Source: Flavilitoribacter nigricans DSM 23189 = NBRC 102662 (GTDB taxonomy: Bacteria; Bacteroidota; Bacteroidia; Chitinophagales; Saprospiraceae). Taken from it: a DNA stretch of 49,549 nucleotides. Below are positions 9,160 through 17,457 of this stretch, piece by piece. The notes under the pieces are model-generated. The model was not told where the DNA came from. It made no database searches and saw only the letters and a list, made by a program, of their open reading frames with translations. Position numbers and translations under genes: made by a program. Location of the stretch: contig NZ_PDUD01000061.1 in the NCBI RefSeq assembly GCF_002646595.1, forward strand, positions 1 to 49,549, in the 5' to 3' direction. How positions within the stretch are numbered: the stretch's first letter is position 1; each line of letters opens with the position of its first letter.

Positions 9160-10977
9160 ATGCATATTCGGAAATCCTTATGGCTATTATCTTTCCTTTT
9201 CCTTTCGGTAAGTCTGGCAAAAGCGGAAAGAGTCTTCATCCTTTTTGATGAAAATTGTATGGATCGCCTGGAATACAGGCAGGTATCTCAGCCTGGCTCC
9301 TATATTGTTTACCAGGTAAACGTAGCACCCGGTGAACGCATTCTGCTGGAAGTAGGGCAGGAAAGTGGCGAATACCGCGGCAATATGCCGACTCCCGTGA
9401 TCGGTTGTAGTACCGGTATTTTTGATGCCAGAATGGTGGAAAATATTAACCGCGGGGTGGATGAAGTTTTTATGATCAACGCACTGTCCAACGGCCGGCA
9501 CACCATTACCCAGGTGTCCATGGCCGGTGAGTACCAGTACAATGATAAAGTTCTGGCTTTCGATTCTCCCAAGTACGATTTTCGCTTTGATCTGGAAAAT
9601 GGTACGGTAGGGGAGAACATTGCGGTACCTTCTACCCAGCGGGAAGTATTCTTCGAAGGACGTATGGAGGAAAACTGCCTGGGAGCCTATATTTTCCGTC
9701 AGTTTGCACCACGCTCCGCCAAACCGCACATGGATCTGGTTTTCATTCCTAAGGTGGGCATCACCGAAGAACGTTCCGGATTTACCCTGGATGAAGCTTT
9801 GAGCAACGCTATCAAACTGGAAAGTATCAACGGCATACCCTTGCAAACCCGCATTCAGATGATCTGTAATGAGCAGGGTGGACTGGCCGCGAGCCCCATG
9901 GTGGTATCGCCTTACGGATCGGACGTTACTCCGGCAACGGTGTACGACCAGGAACCCGATATGGTGATCAAGAGCCCCGTTACCAATACTCCGGCGGCAA
10001 GCAATGTCGGGACGCTGAATACCAATGTTTCCAATAGTGCGCCTCAGATGCACCTGATCGCCAAAGGTGAAACCTTATACCGTCTTTCCAAACAATACGA
10101 CGTATCGATCAGTGATCTGAAAAAATGGAATAATTTAAAATCCAATACGATCTATAAAGGTCGGCAGTTGATCGTGAGCGATCCGGCGGGAGCTCCCGCT
10201 ACCTCCTCTAACGCCCAAAGGGCCAGTATCGCTTCGGCCAATACCGGCAATAACATGCCGGCTCCTTATGCTGACAATGGACAGCGCCTGTCGGTGAAAG
10301 GAGTAAATGCCGTTAATCAGGAATACCATACCGTACGTACCGGAGAAACGGTAGCATCCATTGCCATGAAATATGGCTACACAGAAGATCGCTTTCGGGA
10401 AATGAACGGCCTGCAGGCCAATGAGTACCCAAAGATCGGACAACAGCTGAAAACCAATGATTGTGACTGTCCGGATGTGCCAACGACCAATGCGAATACC
10501 AATACGTTGACACCCCGGTCCATCAATCCTTACGCTGCCGGTAATACTAATACCGCTGCTCCCAATCCTTATCAAAACACAACTACCACAACTACGCCGG
10601 TGAATAACTATTCGTATCCCTCCCCGTCGAGTTACGAAGAAGGGACCAGCAATCCAAATACCCGGCCTTTCAGTAGTTATAGTGATATCCCGGTACCGGC
10701 TACGGGTACTTTGACCGCGCCGAACAATAATTACAATAATGCGGCAACGACGCCGTCCAGCTATTCCAACTACAACAATACCGGAATACGCGGGGTCAAC
10801 ACTTACGATAATACCACCCAGTCTTCGGGGATCAAACGGAGCCACATTGTAAAGGATGGTGAGGATCTGTACGACATCGCCCGCCAGTACGGTACGACGG
10901 TGAATATACTACGCCAGTTGAACCGGCTGGATGCCAACGAAGTGGTTATCCCCAATCAGAAGATCTACCTCGAGTAA
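9160..10977 (+). CDS. Exported LysM-repeat protein
   Basis: A 605-residue protein with signal peptide MHIRKSLWLLSFLFLSVSLAKA. The N-terminal 250 residues are a beta-rich region of unknown family. Three LysM peptidoglycan-binding repeats follow: about 298-341 (IAKGETLYRLSKQYDVS), about 388-435 (VRTGETVASIAMKYGYT) and about 560-605 (VKDGEDLYDIARQYGTT, ending NQKIYLE). Between repeats 2 and 3 lies a low-complexity linker rich in Asn, Thr, Pro and Tyr. No amidase, peptidase or other catalytic domain is visible, so it probably anchors to or senses the cell wall in the periplasm. It ends before a bidirectional terminator shared with the convergent TPR gene. Confidence 0.75.
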   Translation: MHIRKSLWLLSFLFLSVSLAKAERVFILFDENCMDRLEYRQVSQPGSYIVYQVNVAPGERILLEVGQESGEYRGNMPTPVIGCSTGIFDARMVENINRGVDEVFMINALSNGRHTITQVSMAGEYQYNDKVLAFDSPKYDFRFDLENGTVGENIAVPSTQREVFFEGRMEENCLGAYIFRQFAPRSAKPHMDLVFIPKVGITEERSGFTLDEALSNAIKLESINGIPLQTRIQMICNEQGGLAASPMVVSPYGSDVTPATVYDQEPDMVIKSPVTNTPAASNVGTLNTNVSNSAPQMHLIAKGETLYRLSKQYDVSISDLKKWNNLKSNTIYKGRQLIVSDPAGAPATSSNAQRASIASANTGNNMPAPYADNGQRLSVKGVNAVNQEYHTVRTGETVASIAMKYGYTEDRFREMNGLQANEYPKIGQQLKTNDCDCPDVPTTNANTNTLTPRSINPYAAGNTNTAAPNPYQNTTTTTTPVNNYSYPSPSSYEEGTSNPNTRPFSSYSDIPVPATGTLTAPNNNYNNAATTPSSYSNYNNTGIRGVNTYDNTTQSSGIKRSHIVKDGEDLYDIARQYGTTVNILRQLNRLDANEVVIPNQKIYLE

Positions 10978-11003
10978 GATATAAAGCTTGAAAACAGCAG
11001 GAT

Positions 11004-11037
11004 AAAAGCCCGGAGTCCACCGTGATTTCGGGCTTTT
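11004..11037. terminator. Bidirectional terminator
   Basis: AAAAGCCCG (11004-11012) pairs with CGGGCTTTT (11029-11037), giving a U-run on both strands. It sits between the convergent LysM gene (stop 10977) and TPR gene (stop 11068). Confidence 0.8.
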
Positions 11038-11067
11038 CCAATTTTAGGACAGCAGGCAGCGATTGTA

Positions 11068-12771
11068 TTACTGGATCGCAGTATTACCGAGAATTGCCCG
11101 GATGATCGGGCGCTCCTGAATGATCAGATTTTGTCTGGTCGTATCCATTTGTTTGACCTCCCTTCTCAGGTTGGTAACGGCCCGGGTATCGCGGGTTTTA
11201 TCGGCACTTTCGAGTTTGATGGCAATGGCTTTGATATTGTCTCCATCGAGGTCCAGGATCTTGGTGGCTACCTGCTTGGCAACGGGGTAGTTTCCGAGAT
11301 TCCGGTTGGCCTCGGCCAGGTCGGTAAGTGCGTTGATATTGTTCGGTTCGTTACTCAGTAACTGGTTAGCGCTGATCACCCGGCGGTTCTCAGTGGCTTT
11401 CTTTTCTTCCAGTATTTCAATTTTTTTCCGAATGTACTGGCGTTGTTCCGGATCATTCTCCCTTTCGCTGAGCCGTTCGGCTTTTTCCAGGTCCTCTTCC
11501 GCTTCTTTGAGTTGCATGGTTTTAAGGCGGACGCTGCCCCGCAGGCTCAGTGCGGTGATGTTGTTGGGTTCTTTTTCCAGCTTTTCGTCCAGAGCTTCCA
11601 GCGTGACGTCGTACTCTCCTTTTTGGTAATAAAGCATCGCCCGGTTATTGACGGCAAACCAGTAATCCGGATGGGTTTTCAGGGCCCGGTCGTAAGCTTC
11701 TACTGCCTTGGCTTCCTCACCCTGGTGCATATACGCATCTGCGAGTGCCATTTCCCTAAGCAGAACAGTGGAAGAATCCTGTACATCGGCTTCCTCCAGT
11801 AGTTCGATCGCCTCTTCGCGGTTGGTGCCGCTTTCCACGAGGGCTACCCCAAATAGGAGACGCAGTTGCGCTTCCAGGGGGCCGGTGACTTCGGCTTTGT
11901 TGATGATCTCGGAATAATTTTGGACGGTGTCGATAAAAATACCGTGGGACGGTATACTCGAAGAACGCTCGGTTTCTTCCACTTCAGCGTTGGAGTCGAG
12001 GTCCAGCATTGTAAAGTTGAAATTATCCGCGGAAGAAAGATATTGGTAGCTGGTGGTAATGATGGTGCTATTTTTATCCGGAGTCAGGTGTTCGTATTCT
12101 CCCCAGATCGCTAGTTTCGCCAGGCAGTCTTCCGCAGCCTGAACGGCTAACTGGTCTGTTTCCGGACGGGGCTGATCCTTACTGAATACTTCGGTGTTGA
12201 ATGATCCGGAGAAGCCTCGTTTGTAGCGATTCAGCCGAATGGCCAGGGGCCTGTGCGGGGAATCCGTGGCCGCCGGATCGTGCAGGGGCAGGTACGGCAG
12301 GACCATGATACTGAAAATATCATCTTTAAATTCCGGGCAGCTTTCCGTGGCGTGGGTTACTTCCTCCGTACTGTCCGCCTGCTCACCGCGGGCCAGCAGT
12401 TGCCAGATAATGATCCCCACAAAGACGACTAAAACCGCGGCAACGAGCGTCATCTGGGGCGTAAACTTCTTTTTGGGACTGGGTAGTGGGGGAGGAGCCA
12501 GGGAAGGATCTTCCCATTCGTCCACCAGGTTGATGGTTTGTTGGGTGATCTGATTGTAACTCAGCTTACTGTTCTCAAAAGAGATGACTCCCTGAAGTTC
12601 GTCCTTCTGGGTTTTTTCCAGCTGGGCTTTAGCCTGCAAAGCCCGGTTATTGAGATCCCGGAGCGATTTTCTTTCCGGTTGAAGATTATCGATAAGTAAT
12701 TGCAGGGCTGCTTCAATATTTCCCTCTGCCAGTTCTTGTCTTATGCGCTGTATAGCAGCAGCTTTGTCCAT
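11068..12771 (-). CDS. Membrane TPR protein with N-terminal effector-associated domain (EAD11-like)
   Basis: A 567-residue protein. Residues 1-88 are a helical domain starting AAAIQRIRQELAEGNIEAAL, followed by LNNRALQAKAQLEKTQKD and LQGVISFENSKLSYNQITQ. This pattern (short helix with GxxEEAL, then a coiled segment and a G-[IV]-I-S-x-E-[EN] turn) matches effector-associated domain 11 (EAD11), known from Bacteroidota conflict and signalling proteins. A proline-rich linker leads to one membrane segment (TLVAAVLVVFVGIIIWQLLA, about 106-126). A beta region (about 140-260) and about six TPR repeats (about 300-540) follow, presumably on the other side of the membrane. EADs pair with matching EADs on effector or protease proteins, so this is likely an adaptor; the partner is not in the window. 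Confidence 0.6.
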   Translation of the reverse strand: MDKAAAIQRIRQELAEGNIEAALQLLIDNLQPERKSLRDLNNRALQAKAQLEKTQKDELQGVISFENSKLSYNQITQQTINLVDEWEDPSLAPPPLPSPKKKFTPQMTLVAAVLVVFVGIIIWQLLARGEQADSTEEVTHATESCPEFKDDIFSIMVLPYLPLHDPAATDSPHRPLAIRLNRYKRGFSGSFNTEVFSKDQPRPETDQLAVQAAEDCLAKLAIWGEYEHLTPDKNSTIITTSYQYLSSADNFNFTMLDLDSNAEVEETERSSSIPSHGIFIDTVQNYSEIINKAEVTGPLEAQLRLLFGVALVESGTNREEAIELLEEADVQDSSTVLLREMALADAYMHQGEEAKAVEAYDRALKTHPDYWFAVNNRAMLYYQKGEYDVTLEALDEKLEKEPNNITALSLRGSVRLKTMQLKEAEEDLEKAERLSERENDPEQRQYIRKKIEILEEKKATENRRVISANQLLSNEPNNINALTDLAEANRNLGNYPVAKQVATKILDLDGDNIKAIAIKLESADKTRDTRAVTNLRREVKQMDTTRQNLIIQERPIIRAILGNTAIQ

Positions 12772-12964
12772 GCCAGGATTGGGTTTTTCCGGTGATTTGG
12801 TGACCTTTTCAGGCTACGAATATAATTAAGATTATTTGGAATGTTTTATCCTTTGGGGGAGAAAGGGGCCCTCCGATCTTTAATCCTATCCATAAAAAAG
12901 TCAAAAAATGTAAGGAGGGTAGTTCATTGTACCGTCCTTAGCAGTAAATAAATCAAAGTTAAAA

Positions 12965-14341
12965 ATGAGAAAAAGTTGTCTTTTATTGTTAGGCTGTCTG
13001 TTTGCCTTCGGCCTGCAAGCACAAAATGATGGTTGGACCGAGATGTTCAACGGAAAAGACCTGGACGGATGGAAAAAATTAAACGGAGAAGCCGAATACC
13101 ACGTGGAGGATGGTGTACTGGTCGGAGTTTCCAAGGACAATACCCCCAACACTTTTTTGACCAATGGTAAGACTTACGGCGATTTCATACTGGAATTTGA
13201 AGTTTTGGTAGAACCGCCGCTCAACTCCGGCGTGCAGTTTCGTTCGCTCAGCAAAGAGGATTATCGGAATGGCCGGGTACATGGCTACCAGGTAGAGATT
13301 GATCCCAGTACCCGCGCCTGGAGCGGTGGGATCTACGATGAAGCTCGCCGCGGCTGGCTCTACCCTTTGGCCAATAACGAAGCGGGACGCAAAGCCTTCG
13401 TGAACGGTCAGTGGAACAAATACCGGGTAGAGGCCATCGGTTCGGAACTCCGCACCTGGGTGAATGGCGTAAATACCGCCAACCTCAACGATGATATGAC
13501 CTCGGAGGGAATGATCCTTTTCCAGGTACACTCAATCGGTAAAAACAAGGACCTGATCGGCAAGGAAGTGCGCTGGCGAAACATTCGGATTAAAACGGAT
13601 GATCTGGAAGCGAGCCGCATGGATATTGCGCCCTACGCCGCGGAGATCAATATGATCCCCAACACGCTGACCGATTACGAGAAACGTAAGGGATGGCGTA
13701 TGCTGTTTGATGGTAAAACGACCGATGGCTGGCGCAGTGCCCGGGGGCAAAAATTCCCGGACCGCGGCTGGAAGGTGGAAGACGGCGTGCTGACCGTGCT
13801 GGAAACCGGTGGTGCCGAATCCGAAGCCGGTGGGGATATCATCACCGAAGAGATTTTCGGCAACTTCGAACTGATCTTAGACTTCAAGATCACGGAAGGA
13901 GCCAACAGCGGTATCAAATACTTTGTGGATCCCGAACTGAATAAAGGTCCCGGTTCTTCGATCGGCCCGGAATACCAAATCCTGGACGATGAAAAGCACC
14001 CGGATGCCAAAATGGGCGTAAGTTCTAACCGGACGCTGGGCTCCCTGTACGACCTCATCACCGCGAGCAACCTGAGCGTTCCCGGAAACAGAAAACCTTT
14101 CCGCGGAGTCGGAGAGTGGAACCGGGCCCGGATCGTAGCCAAGGACAATAAAGTAGAGCACTGGCTCAACGGCAACAAGATCGTTGAATACGAGCGCGGC
14201 ACCCAGATGTGGCGCGGCCTGGTAGCCTACAGCAAATACAAAAACTGGCCGGCTTTCGGTGAATTGCCCCAGGGCCATATCCTGCTGCAAGACCATGGTA
14301 ATGAGGTGCATTTCCGGAATATTAAAGTTCGGGAGTTTTAG
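12965..14341 (+). CDS. Secreted protein with two DUF1080 (3-keto-disaccharide hydrolase-like) domains
   Basis: A 458-residue exported protein with signal peptide [20 protein letters not shown]. It holds two tandem DUF1080 domains. The first (about 23-215) opens [16 protein letters not shown] and has NSGVQFRS and HGYQVEID. The second (about 235-458) opens [15 protein letters not shown] and has NSGIKYF and [11 protein letters not shown]1080 folds as a lectin-like beta-sandwich, and members hydrolyse 3-keto-glycosides made by sugar oxidation. The protein is therefore likely a periplasmic or surface sugar-processing enzyme and may assist the sugar locus that begins at 17458, though other genes lie between. 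Which of the two domains is active cannot be told from the sequence. Confidence 0.8.
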   Translation: MRKSCLLLLGCLFAFGLQAQNDGWTEMFNGKDLDGWKKLNGEAEYHVEDGVLVGVSKDNTPNTFLTNGKTYGDFILEFEVLVEPPLNSGVQFRSLSKEDYRNGRVHGYQVEIDPSTRAWSGGIYDEARRGWLYPLANNEAGRKAFVNGQWNKYRVEAIGSELRTWVNGVNTANLNDDMTSEGMILFQVHSIGKNKDLIGKEVRWRNIRIKTDDLEASRMDIAPYAAEINMIPNTLTDYEKRKGWRMLFDGKTTDGWRSARGQKFPDRGWKVEDGVLTVLETGGAESEAGGDIITEEIFGNFELILDFKITEGANSGIKYFVDPELNKGPGSSIGPEYQILDDEKHPDAKMGVSSNRTLGSLYDLITASNLSVPGNRKPFRGVGEWNRARIVAKDNKVEHWLNGNKIVEYERGTQMWRGLVAYSKYKNWPAFGELPQGHILLQDHGNEVHFRNIKVREF

Positions 14342-14368
14342 AATATTTGGGGCAGCAGGCGGTGGAGT

Positions 14369-14400
14369 CGTGGTCCTGCCACTCGAGTGGCAGAACCACG
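14369..14400. repeat. REP-like palindrome upstream of the RAYT gene
   Basis: A 32-base near-perfect palindrome with left arm CGTGGTCCTGCCACTC and right arm GAGTGGCAGAACCACG, one mismatched pair, centred on CTCGAG. It lies 87 bases before the RAYT start and shares TGGTYCTGCCACTC and GGCAGAACCAC with the hairpin at 17416-17457. It may also terminate the DUF1080 transcript. Confidence 0.65.
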
Positions 14401-14433
14401 CCCCACTTGCTTCGAATTAATTTTTTCTTTAAA

Positions 14434-14484
14434 TTGAGCGTACATTTTTACTAAATCCGCGCTAAGCGGAAAAAACGCGCTCAA
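14434..14484 (+). promoter_or_regulatory. Nested inverted repeat in the RAYT leader
   Basis: TTGAGCG (14434-14440) pairs with CGCTCAA (14478-14484), enclosing TCCGC (14456-14460) / GCGGA (14466-14470). The outer right arm ends two bases before the ATG at 14487, so folding would hide the ribosome entry region. It could also be a binding site for the RAYT itself. Confidence 0.45.
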
Positions 14485-14486
14485 AC

Positions 14487-15089
14487 ATGAAATTCGTCGA
14501 AAACGAGATCTTTCACGTGTACAATCGTGGAAATCAGAAGCAACCTATTTTTTTCAACAGAGGCAATTACCTTTATTTTCTGCAAAAGGTGCGCTATCAC
14601 CTTTTTCCCGTCTGCGACCTGCTAGCCTACTGTCTGATGCCCAATCATTTCCATTTCCTGATCAGGGCAAATAGCAAAACCGTCGCAAAAATTCCAAATC
14701 CGAATCCGCTGATCAACAACACTGCATTCAGTAAAGAACTGGGAAAGATGCTGAGCAGTTACACCCGTGCCATCCAAAAACAGGAAGGATTTACGGGATC
14801 CCTTTTTCAGCAAAAGACCAAGGCCAAGCAGGTGAGTGGTACACCGGCCGATGGAAGTGATTACGTCTCTACCTGTTTTGCCTATATCCTCAATAACCCG
14901 GTGCAGGCGGGCTTTGTTAGAAGCCCCGAAGACTGGGAGTACTCCAATTATCGTGACCTGGTCGGTCTGCGATGTGGTGATCTGTGTAACCAGGAAATGA
15001 TCCGCGAGGAATTAGGATTTACAGTAACCACCATTCAGGATCTGTTGGGCCGACATATACCGGCGATTGAAAACCCTGCACTTTTCTAG
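14487..15089 (+). CDS. REP-associated tyrosine transposase (RAYT, Y1/HUH family)
   Basis: A 200-residue single-strand nuclease of the IS200-like Y1 superfamily. The HUH metal motif is HFH at residues 54-56 in MPNHFHFLIR, and the likely nucleophile is Tyr92 in SSYTRAIQKQ. The end has the RAYT-type ILNNPVQAGFVRSPEDWEYSNY. RAYTs are usually single-copy, domesticated and linked to REP palindromes that they cut and probably spread. Such a palindrome lies just upstream (14369-14400), and a second at 17416-17457. No IS ends flank the gene, so it is not a free insertion sequence. A nested inverted repeat in the leader (TTGAGCG 14434-14440 / CGCTCAA 14478-14484, enclosing TCCGC/GCGGA) abuts the ATG and could control translation. 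Confidence 0.88.
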   Translation: MKFVENEIFHVYNRGNQKQPIFFNRGNYLYFLQKVRYHLFPVCDLLAYCLMPNHFHFLIRANSKTVAKIPNPNPLINNTAFSKELGKMLSSYTRAIQKQEGFTGSLFQQKTKAKQVSGTPADGSDYVSTCFAYILNNPVQAGFVRSPEDWEYSNYRDLVGLRCGDLCNQEMIREELGFTVTTIQDLLGRHIPAIENPALF

Positions 15090-15151
15090 CATTTTCGGTA
15101 TTTTCGCGGACTCCTATTTTTAGGCTATTTTTTTAATCAAAAATTGAGTCC

Positions 15152-15796
15152 GTGTCCCAACGTATTTCCAAAAAGGAGAAGGTCCAGGGGATTATGTCCA
15201 TCCTTGACGAATTGTACCCCACCACTCCCATACCACTGGATCATAAGGATCCCTACACGCTGTTGGTGGCGGTATTGCTTTCCGCCCAGTGCACCGACGA
15301 ACGGGTCAATAAGGTAACTCCGGAGCTATTCGAAATGGCGGATAATCCTTATGAAATGGCCCGCCAACCGGTGGAGGACATCAAAGCAATTATCCGGCCC
15401 TGCGGACTATCACCACGTAAATCGAAAGCTATATCAGATCTGTCCCAGATCCTGATCGATGAATACGACGGTGAGGTGCCGGAGTCCTTTTCTGCCCTCG
15501 AAGCCTTACCGGGCGTCGGGCATAAGACGGCTTCCGTCGTAATGTCCCAGGCATTCGGGGTACCGGCTTTTCCCGTGGATACCCATATTCATCGTCTGGC
15601 CTATCGCTGGGGATTGAGCACCGGAAAGAACGTGGTGAAAACCGAAGCGGATCTGAAACGTTTATTTCCCAGAGAACACTGGAATAAGTTACATCTGCAG
15701 ATCATCTTCTTCGGACGGCAGTACTGTCCGGCCCGGGGGCATGATCCGCATCAATGCCCGATCTGTAGCAAGTACGGCCGAAAAAGTATCTTTTAG
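15152..15796 (+). CDS. nth: Endonuclease III (DNA glycosylase/AP lyase)
   Basis: A 214-residue HhH-GPD base-excision repair enzyme. It has SAQCTD (residues 44-49), the helix-hairpin-helix LPGVGHKTA with catalytic Lys125, and VDTHIHR with Asp143, matching Lys120 and Asp138 of the E. coli enzyme. It removes oxidised pyrimidines and nicks the abasic site. A GTG start at 15152 is chosen because it keeps the KKEKVQGIMSILDELYP helix that family members have; ATG at 15194 would lose part of it. The iron-sulfur region is odd: Cys192, Cys202 and Cys205 (C-x9-C-x2-C) are present, but the fourth cysteine of the usual C-x6-C-x2-C-x5-C is absent. An inverted repeat CGGACTC (15107-15113) / GAGTCCG (15146-15152) touches the start codon. 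Confidence 0.88.
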   Translation: MSQRISKKEKVQGIMSILDELYPTTPIPLDHKDPYTLLVAVLLSAQCTDERVNKVTPELFEMADNPYEMARQPVEDIKAIIRPCGLSPRKSKAISDLSQILIDEYDGEVPESFSALEALPGVGHKTASVVMSQAFGVPAFPVDTHIHRLAYRWGLSTGKNVVKTEADLKRLFPREHWNKLHLQIIFFGRQYCPARGHDPHQCPICSKYGRKSIF

Positions 15797-15971
15797 TAAT
15801 TTTGACCGTCATAAAACAAATTGGATCACCGACATTAAAATAAAAAAGGATTTCTAACGTATTTTTTCTGTAGACACCGGGATCCCTTTTTGTTATCCAA
15901 ATGATCCTGTATAATAAAGTAAGTCCGGGGTCGATTTATGCTCCCGCGCCACTTTTAAATCAAGCATACCA

Positions 15972-17408
15972 ATGAAAAGACGATTCATACTATTTGTTTT
16001 TGCTGCTTTGATCAGTTTGAGCAACCTTTTTGCGAGTGAAGGTTACGAGATCACCGTCAAGATTGACGGATTCACGCAAAAAGAAGCTTATCTGGCTTAC
16101 CATTACGGCGATAAACAATACATTAAGGATACGGTGCAGGTAAACGAAGCCGGCAATCTGGTCTTTTCCGGAGAAGGCGAACTGGAACCGGGGTTTTATC
16201 TGGTTGTTTTACCGCCGAACAATGATTTCTTTCAGGTACTGGTTGATCAAAATAATCAGCAGTTCACTGTAAAAACAACGGCCGTTAATCCGGCGCAGAA
16301 TGTGGAAATAAGCGGTTCGGAGGAAAATGAACTGTTCTACGGTTACCTGGCTTTTCTGGCGGAAAAACGTCCGATGGTGGAAAAGATCCAGGCCGATATC
16401 CAGGCTGCGGGTAGTGATCAGGCCAAAGTGCAGAGCCTGCAGGGAAAGCTGGATGCTCTCAACGACGAAGTAGTCACTTTTCAAAATAATATCCTGGAGA
16501 AACACTCCAATTCTTTTACGGCCGCGATTATCCGCTCCGGGCAGCCCCTGGATATGCCCGAATTCAAGGGTTCGGACGAAGAGCTGCAGATGAAAAAGTG
16601 GAACTATACCAAGCAGCACTATTTCGATAATCTAGACATTGCCGATCCGCGCATGTTGCGTACTCCCTTCCTGTTCCAGCGGATCGATTATTTTGTGAAT
16701 AAGCTGCAGATGCAGCATCCGGACTCCTTGGCCAAAGCCATTGATTTTGTGCTGGAGAAGCTGGATCCGGAATCGGAAACGTTTAAATATTACCTCATCC
16801 ATTTCCTTAATTCTTTTGCGACTTCCAAGGTGGTGGGTATGGATGCCGTTTATGTGCATCTGGCCGACAAGTACTATGCCAAGGGAAAGGCACCCTGGAC
16901 GGAAGAAGAGCAGTTGAAAAAGATACTGGAAAACGCCAATACGCTCCGGCCGCTGCTGATTGGGAAAAAAGCGCCGGACCTCAAATTGCAAAAGCAGGAT
17001 GGCAGTTCGGTTGATCTTTACGGGGTCGATTCGGAATACACCATTCTTTACTTCTGGCGCTATGATTGTGGACATTGTAAAAAGTCCACCCCGGTGATGA
17101 AGGAGTTCTACGATAAGTTCAAGGACAAGGGCGTCAAAATCATGGCAGTCTGTGTGAAGTTTACGGATGAAGTGCCGGGTTGCTGGGATTACATCGAAGA
17201 AAATGAGATCACGGACTGGCTCCATACGGTAGATCCCTATAACCGTTCCCGGTTCTCCAAAGTTTACGACGTCAAGTCTACGCCGCAGATCTACGTGCTG
17301 GACCGGAACAAGGAGATCATTTCCAAAAAGATCGATGCTGAGCAACTGGAAGAGCTGATGAATCACATCATCGAGCAGAAGGAAAAAGAGAAAGAAATTA
17401 ATCCATAA
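15972..17408 (+). CDS. TlpA-like thioredoxin-fold protein with DUF4369-type N-terminal domain
   Basis: A 478-residue exported protein with signal peptide MKRRFILFVFAALISLSNLFA. The N-terminal beta domain (about 24-110, ITVKIDGFTQKEAYLAYHYG) resembles DUF4369, and a helical middle follows (about 115-315). The C-terminal thioredoxin/TlpA domain (about 335-465) has APDLKLQKQDG and the redox motif CGHC near residues 365-368 in FWRYDCGHCKKS, plus the cis-proline loop STPQIYV. This arrangement is common in Bacteroidota periplasmic thiol-disulfide oxidoreductases; substrates are generally unknown. The C-terminus is a charged helix rich in Glu and Lys. It stands alone and ends just before a REP-like hairpin. 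Confidence 0.8.
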   Translation: MKRRFILFVFAALISLSNLFASEGYEITVKIDGFTQKEAYLAYHYGDKQYIKDTVQVNEAGNLVFSGEGELEPGFYLVVLPPNNDFFQVLVDQNNQQFTVKTTAVNPAQNVEISGSEENELFYGYLAFLAEKRPMVEKIQADIQAAGSDQAKVQSLQGKLDALNDEVVTFQNNILEKHSNSFTAAIIRSGQPLDMPEFKGSDEELQMKKWNYTKQHYFDNLDIADPRMLRTPFLFQRIDYFVNKLQMQHPDSLAKAIDFVLEKLDPESETFKYYLIHFLNSFATSKVVGMDAVYVHLADKYYAKGKAPWTEEEQLKKILENANTLRPLLIGKKAPDLKLQKQDGSSVDLYGVDSEYTILYFWRYDCGHCKKSTPVMKEFYDKFKDKGVKIMAVCVKFTDEVPGCWDYIEENEITDWLHTVDPYNRSRFSKVYDVKSTPQIYVLDRNKEIISKKIDAEQLEELMNHIIEQKEKEKEINP

Positions 17409-17415
17409 TTTTTTG

Positions 17416-17457
17416 TATAGTGGTTCTGCCACTCACTCAAGCGGCAGAACCACTATA
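17416..17457. repeat. Second REP-like hairpin, between convergent genes
   Basis: TATAGTGGTTCTGCC (17416-17430) pairs perfectly with GGCAGAACCACTATA (17443-17457) around a 12-base loop ACTCACTCAAGC. It shares TGGTTCTGCCACTC and GGCAGAACCAC with the palindrome at 14369-14400 next to the RAYT gene. It fills the gap between the TlpA-like gene (stop 17408) and the regulator (stop 17458) and probably acts as a terminator for both. Confidence 0.65.

Noticed and set aside
9187-10053. Long open frame on the minus strand opposite the LysM gene (288 codons)
   Set aside because: The plus strand encodes a clear signal peptide and three LysM repeats; the minus frame has no recognisable domain and is a shadow of its codon use.
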